From positions 510,212 through 574,211 of the forward strand of contig NZ_SJPT01000001.1 of assembly GCF_007860095.1 (NCBI RefSeq): a DNA stretch of 64,000 bases, given 5' to 3'. Both the position numbers and the translations under genes were made by a program. The notes beneath the pieces are model-generated. The model was not told where the DNA came from, did not search any database, and saw nothing but the letters and a program-made list of their open reading frames with translations. Shown one piece after another: positions 1 to 8,944 of this stretch. The DNA comes from Novipirellula galeiformis. Its GTDB lineage: Bacteria; Planctomycetota; Planctomycetia; Pirellulales; Pirellulaceae. Every line of letters begins with the position of its first letter. Within the stretch, counting starts at the first letter, position 1.

Positions 1-1888
1 GGACCGCCAAACAAGTGATTTGGAGGGTGGTATAAAGGTGGACGGTCCGCTGCGGAACGCGTCGCATGTAGTGCGTTTGAGGATACAGGCTGCTTTCCAT
101 CGGAAACAGCGCCAAGCGTTCCAGGAATTGGTTGCCTTTCATCGAGACTAATCCCATGAATAGGAAAACCCCGTAGAGCACCGCCATCGGAACCATCTTC
201 AGCAATGACAAGGCAATTAACGAGCCTCCGATGCCCATGTGAATCGCCAATCCGGTCAGCCGTGTTTCGCGAACATGGATCACACGGTCGCGTCGATCGC
301 CGCTACGGGTCACCACTTCTTCAACGTCGGCCAAGCTGCGAACATGGTTTAGCGATCGCACGGTAGCGGCGACCAACCACGGCAGTCCGAACAGACTGAA
401 CACCGCGGTCAAAATCCCAATCACGCCCAAGTCCCAGTGGTAGGCTGGGCCTTTCTGCAGTCGATGGTCGGGGCTGTTCACCAAGCGAGCGGTAATGTTT
501 TGGTCGAGATAGATCAGCACGGCGCCGAGCAGTCCAGGGATTGCCGAAGCGAACCAAACCCACACCGGGGCATCCATTGGATTGACAAACCAGTCGCGAC
601 CCTCATGCAGCGAGGGAGCGAATTGGCTGGGAATATCGAGTTTGGCGAGTTGCACGTTGTTGAGCCAGATTGCGACCGCGCTCATCGCTACTAAGGCAAT
701 CGTAGGGCCGAAGTCGCCCAGCAGTTCTCGCATCCAAGGAAACAAGAATCGGCTGCGTCGAAACGCTTGTAGGTTCATTGCGAGGTACAACGTGCCCAGC
801 GCCAAGAGCAGCGTTAGTAACGCGTGCGATGGGTTCGCAACGTCGTTGATGTCTTGTGACTCTCGGGCCAGTGATGCGATCGCCTCGTAGATGTAGATCA
901 GCGAAATCAACGCGGCAAAGATTTCATCGGTAAACCGTGTGAAAAAACGCATCAGGACGCTGGCGTCGGTCACAGCGAACAACAGCGTCAATCCGCCGGC
1001 CCACAAGCTGACGCAAGCGTAGGTCGGTAAAAATGGCAATTGAAGTTGCACGCACAAGCCGTAGAGCGTCGTGATAAAAACGAGTAACGGGCCGGTGGTC
1101 CCGATGATATTGAGCGGTTGCCCCGAGAACAGTGCGTAGAGGATGCCGCCGATGGCGGTCGCCAGAATCGTTTCCACGGCCCCGATTTGGCCGTGGGTGG
1201 CCACTCCGATAATGCCGCCAAAGGTGACCGTGGGGGCCAAGCACGCGAAGAACAGAAACATGATCGACGCGATGCTCTTGGCGTGCAAACCGTCGCGGAA
1301 ATCGGAGACGTAGGATGGTAGCCGGCGGCGAAGATCGTCACGCAACCCGCCCGCAAATCGCCCCGTCCAATGCATCTCGTCTTTGTGAAAATCGGTTTCA
1401 CGAGGTTCTTCGCTCGGGGCGACTCGAGCTTTGAAATGGAGAAAGGCTTCGGCAAGGTCCGTGGCGTCCTTTGCGTGGCGAAGCTCATAGCGAGCTTCCG
1501 AGTCGCTCATCAAACGGGCGATGGCCGCGAGCGTATCGATATGTTGTCGTGCCGCCTTTTCGGGACCGACCAACATGAATACGTAGGAGACGCCGACACC
1601 GTCCAACGCGCCGGCATTGATCGGGTGACTCAGACGAGCGAAGGCAACCAGCGGTTCGGTCAACACTTCGCTGTAAGCGTGAGGGACCGCAACGGCTTGT
1701 CCGATCGCCGTCGCAGCACTTCGTTCGCGTTGTAAAAGCTGCGAGACGAGAGGGTCACGCTGATCCGGGGTCAATATCCCGCGGCGCGTGAGTTCGTCGG
1801 CAATCTTAGCCAAGGCATCGTCGAGACCCGATGCTTCGAGATCGAGAACACAACGATCCGCGCGGAACGATTTTTCGAGCAATTCCAT
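1..1888 (-). CDS. EIIA-domain / SLC4-type bicarbonate (anion) transporter fusion, C-terminus off the left edge
   Basis: The reading frame is open from ATG at 1888 to the window edge (629 codons visible). Residues 1-150 resemble the PTS fructose/mannitol EIIA domain, with the phospho-acceptor-type histidine kept as H70 in the segment AVAVPHAYSEV. From about residue 195 the protein is polytopic and matches the SLC4/Band 3 family: TFGGIIG, the Gln-Pro-Leu segment before GTTGPLLVF, FTDEIFAALISLIYIYEA, and GLPWLVAATVRS all fall in family order. At the position of AE1 Glu681 it has Asp462 (LDQNIT), as in Na+-coupled SLC4 members. Family knowledge: the cytosolic domain of Band 3 shares a fold with EIIA. 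Likely role, inferred: inner-membrane HCO3-/CO3 transport, possibly sodium-coupled. The last few dozen residues are missing. Confidence 0.88.
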   Translation of the reverse strand, partial: MELLEKSFRADRCVLDLEASGLDDALAKIADELTRRGILTPDQRDPLVSQLLQRERSAATAIGQAVAVPHAYSEVLTEPLVAFARLSHPINAGALDGVGVSYVFMLVGPEKAARQHIDTLAAIARLMSDSEARYELRHAKDATDLAEAFLHFKARVAPSEEPRETDFHKDEMHWTGRFAGGLRDDLRRRLPSYVSDFRDGLHAKSIASIMFLFFACLAPTVTFGGIIGVATHGQIGAVETILATAIGGILYALFSGQPLNIIGTTGPLLVFITTLYGLCVQLQLPFLPTYACVSLWAGGLTLLFAVTDASVLMRFFTRFTDEIFAALISLIYIYEAIASLARESQDINDVANPSHALLTLLLALGTLYLAMNLQAFRRSRFLFPWMRELLGDFGPTIALVAMSAVAIWLNNVQLAKLDIPSQFAPSLHEGRDWFVNPMDAPVWVWFASAIPGLLGAVLIYLDQNITARLVNSPDHRLQKGPAYHWDLGVIGILTAVFSLFGLPWLVAATVRSLNHVRSLADVEEVVTRSGDRRDRVIHVRETRLTGLAIHMGIGGSLIALSLLKMVPMAVLYGVFLFMGLVSMKGNQFLERLALFPMESSLYPQTHYMRRVPQRTVHLYTTLQITCLAV

Positions 1889-1985
1889 GCAGTCTTGTCC
1901 ACGGTCGCGTTGGGGCGTTTAGAAGAATGACCGCGAGTATGGCATATTTAGCCGCATACGGCGATTGTAGGGGCCGATGGCGGTT

Positions 1986-2486
1986 CTAGATCAGCACGTC
2001 CGCGACTTCCTTGGGAGCACTCTTGGGCGATCGCGGTTCAACGTCTGGACTCGATTGAGCTCGCAATTCGAGTAGTTCTTCGCGGACCTGGTTGAACAAT
2101 TCAGCGATATCGGTCCAGTGATCGTTTTCACGAAAATTTAACGGCTGCGGGCTTTGCCCCTCGATCAACCGTTGCAATTCGCCTCGCAATCGACAGATCG
2201 GACCGGCGAATCGATTGGTGGTCGCGAGCAGATCGTAGGCGGCAATCGGCAAGATCACCAACAGACCTGGGATCCAAGAAATCGCGTCATCCAAACAAAG
2301 CAAAATCTGGTCCGTCACTGTGCCCTCGGGATGAGAGCCGAAAACGGTAAAGCAAAATACGACGCAGTAATACAAAATGGCAGCGAACGCATAGAGTCCG
2401 ACGCGGCGTAGAATGGCGCCTTGAACGTGACCATCGGCGACAACGTATCTGCGAGTCGAGTTCGACGAAAATTGCTTGAGGTTCAT
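1986..2486 (-). CDS. HAMP-like two-TM membrane protein
   Basis: This 166-residue protein has two hydrophobic segments (about residues 30-50 and 68-88) separated by a short loop. A HAMP-like amphipathic region (about 92-140, with NRFAGPICRLRGEL at its start) and a polar proline-rich tail follow. No output domain is attached, so it is not a full chemoreceptor or kinase. It lies 45 bp downstream of the Flp-type pilin gene on the same strand and is probably co-transcribed with it, which suggests a link to the cell envelope or pilus. ATG at 2486 is the only good start. The function is unknown; the HAMP assignment is by pattern. Confidence 0.75.
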   Translation of the reverse strand: MNLKQFSSNSTRRYVVADGHVQGAILRRVGLYAFAAILYYCVVFCFTVFGSHPEGTVTDQILLCLDDAISWIPGLLVILPIAAYDLLATTNRFAGPICRLRGELQRLIEGQSPQPLNFRENDHWTDIAELFNQVREELLELRAQSSPDVEPRSPKSAPKEVADVLI

Positions 2487-2531
2487 CGCGTTTTATCCGT
2501 AGGGCGAAGACGTGACTTCGCACGGGGCTCT

Positions 2532-2726
2532 TTAGCTACCGAATGCGCCGGTGATCGCATCTCCCGAGGAGACGAAGCTCTCTTGTGTCTTGGTCGCCAT
2601 GACCGAGACCGAGCTGATGCAGACGGCAATGATGAGAGCAAGCATCACAGCGTATTCGACTGCGGTCGGCCCGTCTTCTTCGAGTAGAAACTCGATGATT
2701 CGACTTTTTCGAGATGGCTCATTCAT
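2532..2726 (-). CDS. Flp/Fap-type pilin subunit
   Basis: A 64-residue protein typical of Flp type IVb pilins: a short basic leader, then a prepilin-peptidase-type site after Gly19 with Glu at +5 (DG/PTAVEYAVML), then one hydrophobic stretch. The mature pilin would be about 45 residues. I chose ATG at 2726; a TTG start at 2774 would add 16 residues to the leader and is less likely. Flp subunits are assembled by Tad secretion machinery, none of which is in the window. The HAMP-like gene follows directly. Confidence 0.85.
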   Translation of the reverse strand: MNEPSRKSRIIEFLLEEDGPTAVEYAVMLALIIAVCISSVSVMATKTQESFVSSGDAITGAFGS

Positions 2727-3180
2727 GATGTTGGCATGTATCCGTATTCTGCTTAGCGTGTTGATTTGCCCCAAGTGCTAAGTGGAAAGCGCTCACTTGC
2801 TTTCTGTAAAACTTGCTCCTGTTATCGAAACCATAGTGCGCCGAGGCGCGTAGTAACGGTTTACTCGTGACGGGTCATATTGATTTTGAGCGGTGTAGGT
2901 TCGGCTAGGCTCGATTTGCGGATTAAGCGGGTCAATCGGGAAGCGCGTCCCGCCGGCCAAGGCGATGGAGCCAAGACGATGAAACCAAGGCGATGGAACA
3001 AAGGCGATCGAGCCCAGGCCTTCGCGAGCCCGTTTTGCCAACATGGCAGTCCCGTGGGGGGTGTCCGTTGGTCTCAAGTTCTTTTCTACCGTCAATCCCG
3101 CTGGTGGCTGTATCGTCTCGGCCTGTTTGTTAATCTGTACCGTTCGTTTTCCTCCTTTCAACCGTCGCGTTAAAACCAGC
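2727..3180. other. Intergenic region between divergent genes
   Basis: This stretch separates the minus-strand pilin from the plus-strand ABC permease. Open frames exist on both strands (2793-3182 minus, 2880-3173 plus), but they overlap each other and the tandem repeat at 2959-3014 and show no recognisable domain, so I call no gene. It should contain the promoters of both flanking units; I could not pick a convincing one. Confidence 0.5.
2959..3014. repeat. Four 14-bp tandem repeats
   Basis: Four contiguous units of consensus AAGGCGATGGAGCC start at 2959, 2973, 2987 and 3001, with one to four changes per unit. The array lies in the divergent intergenic region. A 14-bp period shifts frame at each unit, so it is unlikely to be coding. 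Confidence 0.8.
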
Positions 3181-4950
3181 ATGCTCGGACCCGTATTTAA
3201 CCGTGAAGCGATGGTCGTTCCGAAACGGCCAAAGACTTACCTCAGTCGAGGGGTATATGTGCTCGTGCTGTTTTTGCTGCTCTGCACGGGGTACTTGGTT
3301 TTGGACGGATCCCGTTCGTTGCAGACGACTGCGGATTCCGCCCGTTTTGGCGGTTGGATGTTTGCGTTGCTGTCGCCACTGCAATTGTTGGTGCTCAGCA
3401 GTTTGGCGGCCGTGGGGGCGGCGAGTAGCGTCGCTCAGGAGAAAGATCGCCGGACGTTGCTGTTGCTGCTGATGACGCGGCTCAGTGGATTTGAAGTGGT
3501 GGTGGGAAAGTTGACCGCGAGTCTGCTAAGTCCGCTTTCGATGCTGGTTTGTGCCTTGCCGCTATTTTTGGTACTGCCGCTGCTCGGCGGTGTTTCGCCG
3601 GCGCAAGTGCTAAGCGTCTTTGTCGTAACGGCCGCGACGATTGTGTTTGCCGGCTCGGTCGGCACCGTCGTCGGGTTATGGCGCGAGAAGACGTTCCAAG
3701 CAATCGCGCTGACCGTGCTGTTGCTTTTGATGTACATGGCGATTGCCGAGCTCCTTACGATCGGCGGTCGGTTCGCGGATTCAGTGGCGTTAGCGCTCAG
3801 TCCTCCGCGAGCCCTTTTGGCGGCGGCGTCTCCCTTGGCGAGTCTATCGAGCGAGACTGCGATCGGGATTGGTTACTTTGTGGTCGTGTCGATTTTGATG
3901 TCGATCGCGATCTTGGTTTTCGGCGTGCTCAAGGTTCGTGTTTGGAATCCCTCGCGTGACGTTCGTTTGAAAGCACCCGAGGTGGAGACGTCCGAGGAGA
4001 TGCAAGGTTTAGCGGAACCGGCGAGCTGGAAAGTGCGTCAAGCACGCCCAGTATGGAAGAACCCCATTCTGTGGCGCGAGATCATGACCTGGGCTTATGG
4101 CCGCAAAGTTGTGGTCATTCGAGTGGCGTTCGTGGCATTGTTTTTGTTGGTTGCCGGAGCCCTTTACGCTCAGATTCAAAGTGGCGTGGCGATGGAACCG
4201 GCGGGTCGGATCGGTCGTGCACTTCCTACCGCAACGTTGCCGTTGGCGGCACTCGGTGTGGTCAGCTTGGTGCTCGTCAACGCGCTCGCCGTCAACGCCG
4301 TTACCGGGGAGCGTGACGGACTCGCACTTGACTTGTTGCTGGTGACGGATCTCTCGCCGAGCGAATTCGTGTTCGGCAAGTTGTTGGGGGTGCTGTATGT
4401 GGCCAAGGAGATGATCTTGTTGCCGCTGGCGCTGGTCGTTTATATGGCCGCCAACGGGGTGATGACAATTGAAAACGCGGCGTATGTTTTTGTGGGGGCA
4501 ATGACGCTGTATGTGTTTGTTTCAATGCTTGGTATCCACTCGGGGCTGAATTACGTGGCCGGTCGCACCGCCACGCTGGCAAGCCTCGGAACCGTCTTTT
4601 TTCTCTGTGTCGGCATCGCGATTTGCATGACGATCATGGTCAGTTTTCGCGGCGCGTTTCAGCTTCAATTGGCCCCGTTTTTAGTCATGATTCTCGGGGG
4701 CGGGGCAGCCTTGTTTGCTTCGCTCGGCTGGCGAAACCCCTCCTCGGCAATCTTTGCCGCCTCATTCCTGTTGCCGTTGATTACGTTCTATGCGATCACT
4801 CAATTTTTGCTGCAAACGGACCATCTGTTTGTCGTCTTCGCATTGGTGGTCGGTTATGGATTTACCACCGCGGCGATGATGATTCCGGCATTGAGTGAAT
4901 TTGATGTGTCGCTTGAGCGAGACCGCGGCGCCGGGGGAGATTCCGCTTGA
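3181..4950 (+). CDS. ABC-2 type transporter permease
   Basis: A 589-residue polytopic membrane protein with two ABC-2-like halves. Each half starts with a segment of the type GPVFNRE or KNPILWREI, followed by about six hydrophobic helices. I used ATG at 3181 (MLGPVFNREAMVVP); the frame is open back to 3043 but that extension does not look like protein. The ATP-binding partner is not adjacent; it may be encoded elsewhere. The stop overlaps the start of the DUF21 gene, so the three plus-strand genes 3181-7165 look translationally coupled. The substrate is unknown. Confidence 0.8.
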   Translation: MLGPVFNREAMVVPKRPKTYLSRGVYVLVLFLLLCTGYLVLDGSRSLQTTADSARFGGWMFALLSPLQLLVLSSLAAVGAASSVAQEKDRRTLLLLLMTRLSGFEVVVGKLTASLLSPLSMLVCALPLFLVLPLLGGVSPAQVLSVFVVTAATIVFAGSVGTVVGLWREKTFQAIALTVLLLLMYMAIAELLTIGGRFADSVALALSPPRALLAAASPLASLSSETAIGIGYFVVVSILMSIAILVFGVLKVRVWNPSRDVRLKAPEVETSEEMQGLAEPASWKVRQARPVWKNPILWREIMTWAYGRKVVVIRVAFVALFLLVAGALYAQIQSGVAMEPAGRIGRALPTATLPLAALGVVSLVLVNALAVNAVTGERDGLALDLLLVTDLSPSEFVFGKLLGVLYVAKEMILLPLALVVYMAANGVMTIENAAYVFVGAMTLYVFVSMLGIHSGLNYVAGRTATLASLGTVFFLCVGIAICMTIMVSFRGAFQLQLAPFLVMILGGGAALFASLGWRNPSSAIFAASFLLPLITFYAITQFLLQTDHLFVVFALVVGYGFTTAAMMIPALSEFDVSLERDRGAGGDSA

Positions 4951-6227
4951 GTGCTCTGCTGGCGGCGTGGGGATGGCTCCTGGTGATGGGAGTGCTGATC
5001 TTACTGAGTGCACTGTTTAGTGGAAGCGAAGCAGCGTTTTTTTCGTTGCCGCATCCAGAGCGTGTACGGCTGAAACGCCGCGGCGTGAGTGGCCGCATGG
5101 CAGCGTCCCTGTTGGATGATTCGGATCGTTTGCTGTCAGCAATTCTGTTCTGGAATTTGTTGATCAATATGACCTACTTTGCGATCGCATCGATCGTGGG
5201 AACCAAGTTGCAGGAAGATCCTGGGGGTGGTTCCTCGTTGGCGATCGGCTTCACCGCGGGTAGCTTGGTGGTGATCATCTTCTTTAGCGAAATGTTGCCC
5301 AAAAGTATCGCGGTGCTCGCTCCCGCTCGGCTCTGTTTGCTCGTGGCCCCGCCCATGAACATCGCGGTCAAGATCGTCGGCCCCGTTCTACCATTGGTGA
5401 AAGCAACCAATCTCGCGGTCCTCCGTTTGATTTGGCCCTCGTTCCGCCCCGAACCTGAAATCGACCTCGCCGATATTGAACGCGCGATCGAACTCAGCAC
5501 CGATGATGCCGCGTTGTTGCAACGCGAGCGGATCGTGCTTTCGGGCTTGGTCGAAATGGCTGAAATTCGAGTCGGTGAATTGATGCGGTTGCGAAGCAAA
5601 ATGCAGCTCTGCAACGCCGACGAAGTCCAGCAGATTTTTAGTGAGCCAATGCCTCCGAGTGGCTACGTGTTAATCACCGGTGATGACGGCGAAGTCATCA
5701 TTGGAGCGATTGGGATTCGCCAACTGCGGCCCAGTCAGATCGACGATGTCACCGCTGCGATGGAGCCGGTAATCTACGTGCCCTGGTCCGCCCGCGTGTC
5801 GCAAGTGCTCGATCAACTCAACGATGATGACCGCAGTGTTGCCATCGTCGTCAATGAGTTCGGTGAAGTGTTGGGGGCCGTAACGATTGACGATATCCTG
5901 CAATCGATATTCACCTCTCGACACAACGTCGACGATGACACGATGGGAGAAGCATCGATTCAATTGCTCGCGGAAAACCATTACCGTGTTCACGGTTCCG
6001 CCAGTGCTCGAGCGCTCGCCAAACGCTTGGGGATTGAAACGATCGAAGAGGGCGTCACCACGGTGGCTGGTTTAATTCAGCGTCACAATGAACGACTGCC
6101 GCGGGTAGGCGATCGTGCTCCGTTAGACCGCTTTACGTTAGAGGTGATTGAAGAAAACGACGACACCCTCTGGATTGATGTTAATTGTCATCCGAGTCAC
6201 CCCTCATCGTCGGAGACTCCCTCATGA
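4947..6227 (+). CDS. DUF21/CBS/CorC-HlyC domain membrane protein (CNNM/MpfA family)
   Basis: 426 residues in the order DUF21 membrane domain (about 1-180, with SALFSGSEAAFFSL), a CBS pair (about 205-335) and a C-terminal CorC/HlyC domain (about 345-420). Family members take part in Mg2+ or Co2+ efflux at the inner membrane. The start taken is TTG at 4947, which overlaps the upstream TGA by three bases; ATG at 4986 is the alternative and would still keep the whole DUF21 domain. The next gene encodes a shorter paralogue, so the two may form a heteromer. Confidence 0.85.
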   Translation: MSALLAAWGWLLVMGVLILLSALFSGSEAAFFSLPHPERVRLKRRGVSGRMAASLLDDSDRLLSAILFWNLLINMTYFAIASIVGTKLQEDPGGGSSLAIGFTAGSLVVIIFFSEMLPKSIAVLAPARLCLLVAPPMNIAVKIVGPVLPLVKATNLAVLRLIWPSFRPEPEIDLADIERAIELSTDDAALLQRERIVLSGLVEMAEIRVGELMRLRSKMQLCNADEVQQIFSEPMPPSGYVLITGDDGEVIIGAIGIRQLRPSQIDDVTAAMEPVIYVPWSARVSQVLDQLNDDDRSVAIVVNEFGEVLGAVTIDDILQSIFTSRHNVDDDTMGEASIQLLAENHYRVHGSASARALAKRLGIETIEEGVTTVAGLIQRHNERLPRVGDRAPLDRFTLEVIEENDDTLWIDVNCHPSHPSSSETPS

Positions 6228-7165
6228 TCGTGGCACTGCTTGTCTTTGTCGTCGGGATGATGCTGAGCGCCTTTTTTAGCGGCAGCGAAACGGGGTTGTA
6301 TCGTGTCTCACGGACCCGCTTGGTGCTCGACGGATTGAGCGGATCCAGGATGGCTCGCGGGGTCGTTTGGTTGTTGAATCATCCCGCGATCTTTGTTGCC
6401 ACGATGTTAGTTGGCAACAATATTGCCAACTATCTCGTCAGTTTTGCCATCGTGATGGCGGTCTTGATTTTGTTTGGTGAGAACACCAGCGCCGAGATTA
6501 TCGGCCCCGTGATGATGACACCGGTGGTCTTCGTGTTAGGCGAATTGTTACCCAAGTATTTGTTTTTCCACGCACCCTACCGTCTGTTACACGCGACCCG
6601 CCCTGCCCTGTTGCTCGCGACCGTGTTGTTCGCACCGGTGACGATCTTGCTTGGCTTTCTCGGAAATGCGCTGCGGATGATCACGGGGGAAACTCCCTTT
6701 CGCGTCCGCTTGGCGATGGCGCGAGGTGAATTGGATCAAGTCTTGAGAGATGGGCATGAAGCTGGGATTCTGGCCGCCGGTCAACGCGTGTTGGCTCAAA
6801 ATCTATTCGAAGTCGGAAGCCAACCTGCGGTCTCCTATGGGGTGCCGCCGCAACGGTTGGCGGTCGTGGAGGCTCCCGTCAATCTGAAGGAAGCAAAGCA
6901 ACAGGCCAGACGTCGCAATCACCCAATCTTGTTGGTCCAGCGTGGGGGGCGAATTATCGGATTTCTACGGTATGCCGACCTCTGTGTTGCTAACGCAAAG
7001 GTCGAGATCAAACCGGTTATCCGCGGCCGCGTCAGTGATCGACACCTACGCATCCTATTGCGGCTCTACGATGCCGCAAGCGATGTGGCAGTGTTGTTCG
7101 ATGATCATGGGGATATGCGATCGGTGGTGACCCGTCGACAATTGCTGCAACCCTTGATCAAGTAG
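6224..7165 (+). CDS. DUF21 domain membrane protein, short CNNM paralogue
   Basis: 313 residues. ATG at 6224 forms an ATGA overlap with the preceding stop, which decides the start over TTG at 6185. The DUF21 domain (about 1-175, SAFFSGSETGLYRVSRTRL) is followed by a weak CBS pair; the CorC/HlyC C-terminal domain of the upstream paralogue is absent. Tandem long and short DUF21 proteins suggest a paired membrane complex, probably for divalent cation export. The role is inferred from the family only. Confidence 0.82.
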   Translation: MIVALLVFVVGMMLSAFFSGSETGLYRVSRTRLVLDGLSGSRMARGVVWLLNHPAIFVATMLVGNNIANYLVSFAIVMAVLILFGENTSAEIIGPVMMTPVVFVLGELLPKYLFFHAPYRLLHATRPALLLATVLFAPVTILLGFLGNALRMITGETPFRVRLAMARGELDQVLRDGHEAGILAAGQRVLAQNLFEVGSQPAVSYGVPPQRLAVVEAPVNLKEAKQQARRRNHPILLVQRGGRIIGFLRYADLCVANAKVEIKPVIRGRVSDRHLRILLRLYDAASDVAVLFDDHGDMRSVVTRRQLLQPLIK

Positions 7166-7224
7166 CCTCGCCCGAGAGTGCGGTCCACGCTGCGTCGCAG
7201 AACGTTGACACCGCGACTTTAAAA

Positions 7225-7512
7225 CTACTTGGAATAACCCAGCTTCTCGATCACCGTTAACATCTCATCACAGGTGATGTAGCGGCGATGATGTTCGAGT
7301 TTGTATTGGTCGATCGCGATTGCCAATTGACGACCGTTATCGGTCAGCTCGTTGTGCGCGCTGCCGAATTGACGGCGTTCGCCACCCGTGGCACCGGCAT
7401 TGCTCGTTCGGCGATCGACCACGGGTTCCGATGCGGATGATGGCTGGCTCGAAACCGAAAAATTTCCCAGAGCTGCCGCTGAATAGTTGTTGGGTAGACT
7501 CGAGTGTGACAT
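7225..7512 (-). CDS. Conserved small hypothetical protein
   Basis: 95 residues. The N-terminal half is Ser/Asn-rich and probably disordered. The C-terminal half (about 48-95) looks folded, with RRQFGSAHNEL and a DNGRQLAIAIDQYKLEHHRRYIT segment interrupted by no gap. ATG at 7512 is preceded by AGAAGAG; a TTG at 7515 is possible. It is convergent with the DUF21 gene. I recognise the general type as a planctomycete protein of unknown function; no domain name can be given. Confidence 0.6.
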   Translation of the reverse strand: MSHSSLPNNYSAAALGNFSVSSQPSSASEPVVDRRTSNAGATGGERRQFGSAHNELTDNGRQLAIAIDQYKLEHHRRYITCDEMLTVIEKLGYSK

Positions 7513-7765
7513 CAATTAACTCTTCTGCTGAGGGAGCGTAGTAGTCCGTTGAAACCCTAGCTCGCAAAATGGAGCGGTGTCGTGTTGCAATTAGGTGAAA
7601 CTGTGTTTCCGCCTAAGACTTAACCGCGATCCACCGGTAGGACCGATCCATTGGGATCCTTCGGCATAACCGAAACATCGAGAATTACCCGCACAACCGA
7701 GCGTTCGCTGCAGACGTTCCGCGATGAAACGACCGCACAAAATGCCACCGGTCATAGGTCTGGGA

Positions 7766-8716
7766 CTATCGCAAACGGGCGGAGTTGTTGACCCCGTGTT
7801 CTTCGTTGGCAAGACGCGCTTGTTGCTTTTTGATTTCGTTGTCCCAATGAGGGTCTGCCGAGGCATTCGGATTGAGGGTATGGGGGCTGAGCGAGTTGGG
7901 GTTCAGCTTGAGCGCCATCGCGAGTGACTGTTTTGCGGATTCAACGTTTCCCTGGTCGAGTGACAACGTGGCCAGCTCTAAGTGGGGCGTTGCATCGCTG
8001 GGGTCTTTCTCGGTGGCGCGAGCGAAGCACTTCTGCGCCTCGTCGATCCGCCCCAACCGTCGCATCGCGATGCCCTGCAGCACGTCGGCGCGGGCGGGGG
8101 TCGCGTCACTGCCCACGCCATCTTGCAAGCGGTCCAGGGTGGCCAGCAAGCGGCCGTATCGTTGCGATTGGTGATAGATCTCGGCCGTTTGCAATTGGAC
8201 CTCGGGAAAGTCGGGTTGCAGTGCGAGGGCGCGATGGTACGCCGCCAAGGCATCGGGCAACTGTCCTGCCGCAAGTAAGCAATCCCCTCGCAACGCCCAC
8301 ACGTCGGCGGAATTGCGCGCCGTGGCCAAGGCCACCAGACTTTGCTCTTGAGCCTCCTGGTCGCGTCCCACTTCGAGGTACATCCGTCCGAGTCGCTGGA
8401 CACGTTTAGGGTCGCTTGCACTTAAGCGGACGGCTTGTTCCATGTGCTCGATCGCCAGATCATATTCGCCTCGTTGCCAAAGCGATTCAGCCAATCCCCA
8501 ATGAGCGCGGTCATCGGCCCGTGAAACATCCAGTGCGTCGCTAAAGAGCGTCTCGGCAACGTCCCATTGGTTGTTGTGCATGGCCTTGAAGCCTTGCCCT
8601 GAGAGTCGACGAGCGGCAATCGATTGCCGACTCTCGCCGATCCGCCGAATCGAGCGGCAGCCGGGTAACGCCAGCACCGTGATCAGCAGTATCATGAGGG
8701 CGAAATTCGATTTCAT
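7766..8716 (-). CDS. TPR-repeat lipoprotein
   Basis: 316 residues. A signal peptide ends in a lipobox (ALPGC, Cys20), so the mature protein should be lipid-anchored. From about residue 35 to 270 it consists of tetratricopeptide repeats with the usual W/LG/Y/A/P spacing (for example DALAAYHRALALQPDFPE). ATG at 8716 is chosen because it places the lipobox correctly; the frame is open upstream to 8812. TPR lipoproteins act as assembly or scaffolding factors in the envelope. The partner is unknown. Confidence 0.82.
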   Translation of the reverse strand: MKSNFALMILLITVLALPGCRSIRRIGESRQSIAARRLSGQGFKAMHNNQWDVAETLFSDALDVSRADDRAHWGLAESLWQRGEYDLAIEHMEQAVRLSASDPKRVQRLGRMYLEVGRDQEAQEQSLVALATARNSADVWALRGDCLLAAGQLPDALAAYHRALALQPDFPEVQLQTAEIYHQSQRYGRLLATLDRLQDGVGSDATPARADVLQGIAMRRLGRIDEAQKCFARATEKDPSDATPHLELATLSLDQGNVESAKQSLAMALKLNPNSLSPHTLNPNASADPHWDNEIKKQQARLANEEHGVNNSARLR

Positions 8717-8944
8717 AAAATGTCGACTGCGTTGAAAAGAACGTTCCTGATCCCTTTTAGCAAGTTTTCCCCGCCTAAAGCAATGTAGACATGCAAATCC
8801 AAGCGGAGACATTTAGGAGGCAGGGGGGCCACGTGATTCGGCGTGATTTCAACCTTGATGACGCTTCAACGCGGTTTTCTAGCCCGTTCACTACCGGCAT
8901 CGCAAGCGAGCCGCTCGCACCACACAAACATTCAAAAAGAGACT

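Noticed and set aside
2793-3182. Minus-strand 129-codon ORF
   Set aside because: Overlaps the tandem repeat and a plus-strand ORF; no domain or ribosome site.
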